From an uncultured Lacinutrix sp. (GTDB lineage: Bacteria > Bacteroidota > Bacteroidia > Flavobacteriales > Flavobacteriaceae), in NCBI GenBank assembly GCA_937916035.1, contig CALGIH010000241.1, positions 1 to 5,130 of the forward strand: DNA of 5,130 bases, read 5' to 3'. The translations under genes were made by a program, and so were the position numbers. Shown here one piece after another: positions 1-5,130 of the stretch. Position 1 is the first letter of the stretch. Each line of letters opens with the position of its first letter. The notes beneath the pieces are model-generated. The model did no database searches, was not told where the DNA came from, and worked only from the letters and a program-made list of their open reading frames with translations.

Positions 1-1
1 T

Positions 2-907
2 TTAGGAGGAACTCAAGGTGTAATGGCGAACATCCCTTACGTTACTACTATACCTTATTTCACGACAGTACCTCATAACCCATTAGATCCAAGTAATCCT
101 GCTTTCGGACCTCTAATCCCGACACTAAATGGTATTTTCGGGCAGATTAATCAAGTATTTGCGTTCTTAGAAAGTTATGGAATTCCAAATGCCACTGAAC
201 GTCAAATCGTTTTTAGTGAAACTTCAGCGAGTGCTTTAGTAATACATGATGAATCTTTAATGAACTTATCAGCTCAAATTAGTGGTGTTTTAAATGCAAG
301 CCCAACGTTCCCTGCATTTGTTCAATCCTTTGGCTTACCTGCTGAAGCAGCACCACTAGTGGCAAATCTTTTAGGATTAGTATATGGGCAAGCAAGACAA
401 GCTAATGATGGTGATTTATTGGTACTTCCTTCTTCTTCAATTATTGGAACAATTAATGAGGGTTTTGCAGCGTTTTTAGGATCGCAAGGTTTACCACCAA
501 CTTTAGCAGCACAATTTTCAGCTGAGGGTGTGTCATTACCCTTAGAAGATAAATGGGTTGTTATTCCAAGTGAGCAAGATGAAATAAAAACAGCAATAGA
601 TGGCTTTAATTCATCAATTCAAGCGGCAGCTTCTAATGCAGGTTTTGCTTTTGTTGACGCTAATGCATTAATGCAACAGTTAGATGCAGGCGGATTTACA
701 GATGGCGATTTTACATCAACATCAAACCTAGTTATGGGTGGTGCATTTTCTTTAGATGGAGTACATCCAACAGCAAGAGGTTATGCATTAATTGCAAACC
801 AATTTATGAAAGCTATTGATGCTACTTATGGTTCTAACTTTGAAGCGTCAGGAAACTTAGTGGATATTGGAGATTATCCAACAAACTATTCGCCAGCACT
901 TCAATAA
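2..907 (+). CDS. SGNH/GDSL hydrolase family (lipo)protein, C-terminal part (5' truncated by window edge)
   Basis: The reading frame is open from base 2, with no stop before the ATG at 23, so that ATG is internal and the gene begins left of the window. About 301 residues are present. The stretch ANIPYVTTIPYFTTVP near the left edge is characteristic of flavobacterial GDSL-type lipoproteins, where it follows the central SGNH core. Near the C-terminus, DGVHPTARGYALIAN is SGNH block V: Asp (codon 755-757) and His (codon 764-766) form the Asp-x-x-His part of the catalytic triad. The Ser of block I and the Gly/Asn of blocks II and III would lie upstream, unseen. Family members are usually ~450-550 residues with a lipoprotein signal, so this is roughly the last 60%. 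Expected role is hydrolysis of ester bonds in lipids or acylated sugars at the cell surface; the substrate cannot be told. A terminator follows directly, so it ends its transcript. The family is well supported, the substrate unknown. Confidence 0.88.
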   Translation, partial: LGGTQGVMANIPYVTTIPYFTTVPHNPLDPSNPAFGPLIPTLNGIFGQINQVFAFLESYGIPNATERQIVFSETSASALVIHDESLMNLSAQISGVLNASPTFPAFVQSFGLPAEAAPLVANLLGLVYGQARQANDGDLLVLPSSSIIGTINEGFAAFLGSQGLPPTLAAQFSAEGVSLPLEDKWVVIPSEQDEIKTAIDGFNSSIQAAASNAGFAFVDANALMQQLDAGGFTDGDFTSTSNLVMGGAFSLDGVHPTARGYALIANQFMKAIDATYGSNFEASGNLVDIGDYPTNYSPALQ

Positions 908-928
908 AAAGTATTCGAAAAATATATT

Positions 929-959
929 AAAAACCCGAAACAATGTTTCGGGTTTTTTT
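929..959 (+). terminator. Rho-independent terminator after the SGNH hydrolase gene
   Basis: A perfect 13-bp stem (929-941 pairing with 945-957) contains the core AACCCGAAAC / GTTTCGGGTT around the 3-nt loop AAT. It runs straight into seven T residues (953-959), part of which belong to the stem. It begins 21 nt after the stop codon at 907. Position and shape fit a classical intrinsic terminator and separate this gene from the reductase cluster that follows. Confidence 0.93.
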
Positions 960-997
960 ATTTATACTTCTTAGTGATTTGAATCTTTGTCAATTTC

Positions 998-1028
998 ATT
1001 GATATTAACGAAGTAATAAGTATTTTTA
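998..1028 (+). promoter_or_regulatory. Possible Bacteroidota-type promoter for the aldo/keto reductase gene
   Basis: ATTG at 998-1001 (TTG core), a 19-nt spacer, then TATTTTTA at 1021-1028 resembles the Bacteroidota sigma-ABfr consensus TTTG - ~19 nt - TAnnTTTG, with the last G missing. It would start transcription around 1035, leaving a leader of about 30 nt before the ATG at 1068. It sits between a strong terminator and the first gene of a probable operon, where a promoter is expected. The region is very AT-rich, so chance matches are likely; a weaker alternative -7 element is TAAGTTTT at 1031-1038. No Shine-Dalgarno sequence is seen before 1068, which is usual in this phylum. Confidence 0.35.
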
Positions 1029-1067
1029 TATAAGTTTTACAAAAAATCCCTACTTATATATTTAAAT

Positions 1068-1931
1068 ATGAATTATTCAAGAATCATAGCTGGAACAATG
1101 TCTTGGGGAAGTTGGGGAAAACAGTTCAACACTAATGATATGATTTCTCAAATTAACACCTGTTTAGAAGCTGGTATAACTTCCTTTGATCATGCAGATA
1201 TTTATGGTGGCTATACAACTGAAGCTGATTTTGGTGCTGCCTTTAAGCAAACTCGTATTGCGCGAAGTGCTATTCAATTAATATCAAAATGTGGAATTGC
1301 ATATGTGAGTCCTAATAGATCTAATATAATTAAACACTATAATTATTCAAAAGAATACATCATAACGTCTGTAGAAAATTCTTTAAGAAATTTAGAAACT
1401 GATTATCTAGATGTATTGCTTTTACACAGACCTAGTCCTTTAATGCACCCTTGTGAAATTATGGAAGCCATTGCAAAATTGGGTCAAGAAGGTAAAATAA
1501 AATCCTTTGGCGTTTCCAATTTTACACCATCGCAAGTTGAATTGATTGCTAGTGAAGTTCCGATAGAAATAAATCAAATTGAATTTTCTTTGACTCAGAA
1601 TTCTGCACTGCATGATGGCACGCTTGATCAAATGATAACTAAAAAAATAACTCCAATGGCTTGGTCACCTCTTGGCATCGTTTTTAAAGAAGATTCAGAA
1701 CAAACAAGGCGTATTCATAATTGTCTTGGAGGATTATTAGACAAATATGACGCAACTGAAGACCAATTACTTTTAGCTTGGATTTTAAAACATCCAGCAA
1801 ACATTCATCCAGTTATTGGGACTACAAATACACAAAGAATTAAAGACGCAATTAGTGCTTTAAAAATAAACCTAGAGCTAGAAGATTGGTTTTCAATATT
1901 AGTAGCAAGTAAAGGACATAAAGTACCATAA
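1068..1931 (+). CDS. Aldo/keto reductase, YdhF-like
   Basis: This is a cytoplasmic NADPH-dependent oxidoreductase of 287 residues, a normal length for a single (beta/alpha)8-barrel aldo/keto reductase. The catalytic tetrad is complete: Asp41 and Tyr46 in FDHADIYGG, Lys74 in SKCGI and His120 in LLHRPSPLM. Further family signatures are GVSNFTPSQ (~148-156), NQIEFS (~169-174), the WSPLG strand (~199-203) and VIGTTN (~249-254), where the cofactor phosphate is normally held. The combination FDHADIYGGY, SKCGI and LLHRPSPLM, with DGTLDQ later on, matches the E. coli YdhF subgroup, whose natural substrate is not firmly known. The ATG is taken as start because GTMSWG follows at the usual distance from the N-terminus. 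It is the first gene of a tight same-strand run; the next gene starts 12 nt after its stop. The substrate, probably a small aldehyde or ketone, is inference. Confidence 0.93.
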   Translation: MNYSRIIAGTMSWGSWGKQFNTNDMISQINTCLEAGITSFDHADIYGGYTTEADFGAAFKQTRIARSAIQLISKCGIAYVSPNRSNIIKHYNYSKEYIITSVENSLRNLETDYLDVLLLHRPSPLMHPCEIMEAIAKLGQEGKIKSFGVSNFTPSQVELIASEVPIEINQIEFSLTQNSALHDGTLDQMITKKITPMAWSPLGIVFKEDSEQTRRIHNCLGGLLDKYDATEDQLLLAWILKHPANIHPVIGTTNTQRIKDAISALKINLELEDWFSILVASKGHKVP

Positions 1932-1943
1932 AAACATCCTATA

Positions 1944-2702
1944 ATGAATAAAAACAAAACAGCTTTAATTACTGGAGCCACAAGTGGCATTGGAAGAGCT
2001 ACTGCGTATGAATTTGCAAAACAGGGCATTAACTTAATACTCTGTGGAAGGCGTCAAGAACGATTAGATTCTATGCAAAGTGCACTTTCAAAACAAACAG
2101 ATGTAATAACCTTAAATTTTGATGTACGTGACAAAGTTGCTGTATTTAATGCTATTGATTCCCTACCTGAGCCATTTAGACACATAGATATTTTAATCAA
2201 TAATGCTGGAAATGCACATGGTTTTGACCCTATTCAAGATGGTAATCTTGATGATTGGGATGCTATGATAGACATTAATGTTAAGGGATTATTATACGTT
2301 AGTAGAGCCGTAATTCCAAAAATGACCGAACGGCAATCTGGACATATCATAAACATTGGCTCTTCAGCCGGAAAAGAAGTGTATCCAAAAGGGAATGTGT
2401 ATTGCGCCAGCAAACATGCCGTTATCGCTATTACTGATGGCATGAGAATAGATTTAAACCCGTTTGGGATAAAAGTAACAGCCATCAATCCAGGATTGGT
2501 TGAAACCGAATTTTCAAAAGTTAGATATAAAGGAGATGCTATTGCTGATAACGCTTATAAAGGTTACCAAGCTTTACAACCGGAAGATATCGCCGAAATT
2601 ATCCTTTTTGCAATAACCAGACCTTCTCATGTTAATATTGCCGATTTGTTGGTGTTTCCAACAGCTCAAGCTAATAATGTTACAGTAAAAAAGACTCTTT
2701 AA
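1944..2702 (+). CDS. SDR family NADP-dependent oxidoreductase, YdfG-like (3-hydroxy acid dehydrogenase type)
   Basis: A classical short-chain dehydrogenase of 252 residues with a Rossmann fold. Cofactor motif TGATSGIG is at 10-17, the adenine-ribose phosphate selector GRR at 35-37 (points to NADP(H)), and NNAG at 86-89. Catalytic residues are Asn112, Ser140, Tyr153 and Lys157 (YCASK), with the NPGLVETEFS loop at 182-191. The motifs GRRQERL, HIINIGSSAG, GNVY, EFSKVRYKGD and PEDIAE closely follow E. coli YdfG, an NADP-dependent 3-hydroxy acid dehydrogenase acting on serine, allo-threonine and 3-hydroxypropionate, also known as malonic semialdehyde reductase. Related enzymes are annotated as serine 3-dehydrogenase. 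It starts 12 nt after the aldo/keto reductase gene, so co-transcription and perhaps translational coupling are likely. Family and NADP preference are well supported; YdfG-like substrates are inferred from resemblance only. Confidence 0.94.
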   Translation: MNKNKTALITGATSGIGRATAYEFAKQGINLILCGRRQERLDSMQSALSKQTDVITLNFDVRDKVAVFNAIDSLPEPFRHIDILINNAGNAHGFDPIQDGNLDDWDAMIDINVKGLLYVSRAVIPKMTERQSGHIINIGSSAGKEVYPKGNVYCASKHAVIAITDGMRIDLNPFGIKVTAINPGLVETEFSKVRYKGDAIADNAYKGYQALQPEDIAEIILFAITRPSHVNIADLLVFPTAQANNVTVKKTL

Positions 2703-2735
2703 ATAAAGAAACTCCCACTTTCGTTGAAGAAAGCT

Positions 2736-3869
2736 ATGATTAACAAACGCTTACTTATTAAAAATCTGCTTGCTCATAACGATGAGAACAGTTTTTATGA
2801 TAAAAAGCGAAAAATAAATATTAGCCAGAAGGAAGGAAAAGCAAAATTTTTAAAACATATTTGTGCCCTTTCCAATAGCAATCCAAAAAACAACTCATAC
2901 ATCGTTATTGGTGTTGAAGATGAAGACAATAAAATAGTTGGAGTAGATTTTTTTGACGACAGTAAGATTCAAAACCTTATTAATGCTTATATGGCAAATC
3001 CGCCAATTGTTCAGTACGAAAACATTCCGTTCCCGCATTTGCCTGATGACAAGGTAGTGGGCTTGGTAACCATTAGGCCAATTAATAGTATTACTTCTTT
3101 ACGAAGAAACATTTGGAAATACTATGGTGGCTCTGTGTTTTTTAGAGATGGAAGTATGAGTATGCCAAAGGTTTTTGATATTGAACTAAAAGATGTTAAT
3201 TCAGAAATAGTTTCAGCAATTGAAAATCATGCGCAAAACAATATTGAGCACACTTTGGATGGTGTGTTTGATTTTTTACAAAAACGAAAAGATTTTCATC
3301 CACAATACAAAGTGTTTAAAGAATACTTTGTATTGTGTTGGGCAGGACAAAAAAAGGAAGTGAAAAACGAGGTGTTTTATTCGCGGGTTGATATTGAATT
3401 AATAAACGAACAAGTACGTTTGTTCTTTTCAACCTTAGACGAAGTCTCTTTAGAATATAACAACGATTCTTTTAAAATAATTGATTACGTGAACTTGGGC
3501 TTACAGGGCGAAAACGAATACTTTCAGCTTGAAGAAACTACTATAAGTTTTGCTGAAAGTGCTAATTACATTATTGACTCAAAATTACTTTTTGAACCCC
3601 CTCAATATGATAAAAAGGTGTTACATCATATTTACAATACCAATAATGCTCTTTTGAAAAAAATTCAAATTGGTGCATCACTAAATAAACAAGAAGAACA
3701 AGATTTAAAAAACCTTCCTGTGACTTATTTAATATGCTATTTCAATGGGTTTGATGAAGCCATCACAAAACTTGAAGACTCCAAACAATATCTTAGAAAT
3801 CATAGTGATGAAGTCTATCAATTATTTAAAGAAGCGATTCGGGTTTTACGAAAAATTAAGTACAGTTAA
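2736..3869 (+). CDS. AlbA_2 (Schlafen-type) domain putative ATP-binding protein
   Basis: A 377-residue protein from the ATG at 2736. A TTG at 2724 in the same frame would add four residues, but the ATG is preferred and has a purine-rich GAAGAAAG just upstream. The N-terminal ~145 residues look like an AlbA_2 domain: E17...D22-K23-K24 corresponds to the usual ExxxxDFK start, then KFLKHICALSNS (37-48), the YIVIGVEDED strand (55-64) with IVGVD (67-71), and GSVFFRDGSMSMP (132-144) in place of the typical closing RxGSSTxP. Such proteins are commonly labelled ATP-binding or putative DNA-binding; no biochemical role is established for this type. The remaining ~230 residues match nothing I recognise. 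No helix-turn-helix, helicase or membrane segment is evident. It begins 33 nt after the dehydrogenase gene on the same strand and is probably in its operon. Its 3' end overlaps the opposing DUF1501 remnant by 24 nt. Confidence 0.8.
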   Translation: MINKRLLIKNLLAHNDENSFYDKKRKINISQKEGKAKFLKHICALSNSNPKNNSYIVIGVEDEDNKIVGVDFFDDSKIQNLINAYMANPPIVQYENIPFPHLPDDKVVGLVTIRPINSITSLRRNIWKYYGGSVFFRDGSMSMPKVFDIELKDVNSEIVSAIENHAQNNIEHTLDGVFDFLQKRKDFHPQYKVFKEYFVLCWAGQKKEVKNEVFYSRVDIELINEQVRLFFSTLDEVSLEYNNDSFKIIDYVNLGLQGENEYFQLEETTISFAESANYIIDSKLLFEPPQYDKKVLHHIYNTNNALLKKIQIGASLNKQEEQDLKNLPVTYLICYFNGFDEAITKLEDSKQYLRNHSDEVYQLFKEAIRVLRKIKYS

Positions 3870-4967
3870 TATTAGATGAAGCTTAATTGATTTGAATGAA
3901 TCAATAAGTATTTTTTCGTCATCTACTTTTAACCATTTGTTTAAAATAGTTGCATAAATAGTCCTAAAATCAATTTCAAATTTTAAATCTCCGTTTGCAT
4001 CCAAATCATTCAAACTGGCCAACTCATTATAGAATCCTTGGCTTTTTAAATGCTCTCCAATAATAAACACATTATTGGCTGTTCCATGATCTGTGCCATT
4101 TGCAGCGTTTTGTTTTACGCGTCGTCCAAATTCAGAAAAAGTCAAAATTAATGTATCTTTAAAAGTGCCATTTTGTTTTAAATCGTTTACAAAGCTTTCA
4201 ACAGCTTCAGCATACTGAGATAATAATCTGGCTTGAGAATTTGCTTGATTTACATGTGTATCAAAACCATTTAATGATGTATAATATACTTTAGTTTCTA
4301 GTCCAGAATTGATAAATTCTGCAGTTGTTTTTAATTGTTTTGCAAATTGAGTATTTGGATACGTTTGCCTAGATGAAAACGTTCTTGAGGTTTCGTAAAT
4401 ATGTTTCGCGGAAGATTCTGCAGCGATAAGAGTTTTATACAAATAGCCTAAGTTATGCTCACTTAAATGAACATCAGAATTATGTTTTATTATTGACTTA
4501 AAATAAGGTTCTTGAGAGGTTCTAAATAAACGCTTAGCATTGTTTGTAGCTATTGCACTGATTGATTCTCCTTTCATTGCTAAGGATAACGATTCATCAA
4601 CTTCAATCGCGTCATAAGGCTCTTTTCCATAAGTATCTAAATAGCGTCCAATCCAACCTGAAGTTAATGATTGGTTAGCATGACTTGCGGTTTGCCAAAT
4701 ATCCATAGAACGAAAATGTGAACGATTTGGCTTTGGGTATCCAACATTATTAAGAATACTTAAATAACCTTTATCGTAAAGATTTTTTAACGGCTTTAAA
4801 CTAGAATGGAATCCAATCTCATCAGTTGCCTTAATTAATTTGTCATTTTTAATCGCAAGTGTTGGCCTGTTTTTAAAGTACAAATCATTTCTATAGGGAA
4901 CAATGATATTGAGTCCATCATTTCCACCTTCAAGCCAATTGTTGCAGTTGCTGTGGTGAAATACCAA
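3846..4967 (-). pseudogene. DUF1501 domain protein, lacking start and secretion signal (5' deleted)
   Basis: From about residue 12, counted from the TTG at 4967, this matches Bacteroidota DUF1501 proteins of the alkaline phosphatase/sulfatase-like superfamily: LEGGNDGLNIIVPYRND (12-28), NRSHFRSMDIWQTA (81-94), GFDTH (234-238), SEFGRR (278-283) and TDHGTANN (292-299). It continues open to the TAA at 3848-3846. Intact relatives start with a Tat or Sec signal and ~40-60 residues before the GGNDGLN block. Here that part is missing. What precedes residue 11 is the DUF1800 gene start read in the wrong frame, and the frame's first ATG is codon 88. The only early start is the unlikely TTG at 4967, which gives a leaderless protein. 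The body shows no other damage, so the loss may be recent. DUF1501 proteins are exported and of unknown function. The last ~10 residues run into the 3' end of the opposite gene. Confidence 0.82.
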
Positions 4968-5010
4968 AACCTGCTCGCCAATATAAATGTTGAATTTCTC
5001 TTTGAGTCAT
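4930..5010 (-). pseudogene. DUF1800 gene, 5' remnant (26 codons)
   Basis: The ATG at 5010-5008 opens a 26-codon frame ending with TGA at 4932-4930. It is too short to stand alone, but its sequence MTQREIQHLYWRAGFG followed by ISPQQLQQLA is the recognisable start of Bacteroidota DUF1800 proteins, which begin with HLYxRAGFG and then a short helix. Intact DUF1800 proteins run to roughly 400-550 residues and their gene usually lies directly upstream of a DUF1501 gene. Here the DUF1800 sequence stops within one or two codons of the point where DUF1501 homology begins, in another frame. The break therefore lies at about 4930-4942. A short AAAGG sits 2 nt before the ATG (5017-5013), too close for a typical ribosome binding site. 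The identification rests on about 20 residues, so it is good but not certain. Confidence 0.7.
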
Positions 5011-5066
5011 AACCTTTAGACATTAAACGTCTTCTTTGGTTTAATATTCTCAAAAATGAAGCCAAA

Positions 5067-5094
5067 AAAAGCCACATCAATTGATGTGGCTTTT
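5067..5094. terminator. Perfect palindromic hairpin, probable (bidirectional) terminator
   Basis: The arms AAAAGCCACATCAA (5067-5080) and TTGATGTGGCTTTT (5081-5094) are perfect reverse complements, forming a strong stem with AATT as the likely loop. Read on the minus strand it is followed by seven T residues (5070-5064). Read on the plus strand it is followed by TTTTCCTTTT, so it could work both ways. No plus-strand gene in the window ends just before it. It most likely terminates a minus-strand gene lying to the right and insulates it from the DUF1800/DUF1501 remnants. Confidence 0.8.
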
Positions 5095-5130
5095 CCTTTT
5101 ATATATTAATATCTTATTATAGATCAAACT

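Noticed and set aside
1440..1631. Minus-strand open frame inside the aldo/keto reductase gene
   Set aside because: Shadow of a well-supported gene; no recognisable motifs. The same applies to minus-strand frames at 1805-2029 and 2234-2488.
2724..2735. TTG at 2724 as start of the AlbA_2 gene
   Set aside because: An ATG lies four codons downstream with a purine-rich stretch before it; the extra residues (MKKA) add nothing recognisable.
3854..3888. AATTAAG / CTTAATT inverted repeat as a terminator between the convergent genes
   Set aside because: Only 7 AT-rich pairs around a 21-nt loop; too weak for an intrinsic terminator.
4926..4940. Programmed +1 frameshift joining DUF1800 and DUF1501 frames
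   Set aside because: The break has GCT TGA, not the CUU UGA slip site known from RF2, and more than 350 residues of DUF1800 would still be missing. Deletion explains the data better.
5019..5031. Interrupted palindrome GACATTAAACGTC as an operator
   Set aside because: Short, imperfect and AT-rich in the middle, with no second copy in the window; likely chance.
5035..5066. Minus-strand promoter for the DUF1800 remnant (TTTG at 5066-5063, 19-nt spacer, TAAACCAA)
   Set aside because: The -7 half matches TAnnTTTG only at TA, and the TTTG is part of the terminator T tract.
4835..5080. 81-codon minus-strand open frame overlapping the DUF1800/DUF1501 junction
   Set aside because: It runs through the terminator arm and both remnants in a third frame and resembles no family. 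The DUF1800 and DUF1501 readings explain the same DNA.

Overview
The window looks like chromosomal DNA from a marine-type member of the Flavobacteriaceae (Bacteroidota). The DNA is AT-rich, start codons lack strong Shine-Dalgarno sequences, and the protein families fit: a flavobacterial SGNH/GDSL surface lipoprotein esterase and the DUF1800/DUF1501 gene pair typical of this phylum. I see no RNA genes, insertion sequences, integrases, phage genes or CRISPR arrays.

Layout. Positions 2-907 (+) hold the C-terminal ~300 residues of a large SGNH/GDSL hydrolase whose start lies left of the window; a strong intrinsic terminator closes it at 929-959. After a 160-nt gap with a possible Bacteroidota-type promoter, three same-strand genes follow closely and probably form an operon: an aldo/keto reductase of the YdhF type (1068-1931), a short-chain dehydrogenase of the YdfG type (1944-2702) and an AlbA_2/Schlafen-like putative ATP-binding protein (2736-3869). 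The two reductases suggest NADPH-dependent reduction of small carbonyl or hydroxy-acid compounds. The role of the third gene beside them is unknown.

The minus strand from 5010 down to 3846 is the notable part. It carries the first 26 codons of a DUF1800 gene (5010-4933), ending in a premature TGA. Directly after, in a different frame, comes a DUF1501 gene that lacks its start and secretion signal but is otherwise open to its stop. Because DUF1800 and DUF1501 genes normally sit side by side in this order, the simplest reading is one deletion that removed nearly all of the DUF1800 gene and the 5' end of DUF1501. The DUF1501 remnant overlaps the 3' end of the AlbA_2 gene convergently by 24 nt. 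A perfect 28-nt palindrome at 5067-5094, probably a terminator for a gene to the right, lies just upstream of the remnant pair.

Apart from this apparent gene-pair wreck, the window is ordinary. I found no convincing new defence, mobile or RNA-based system.
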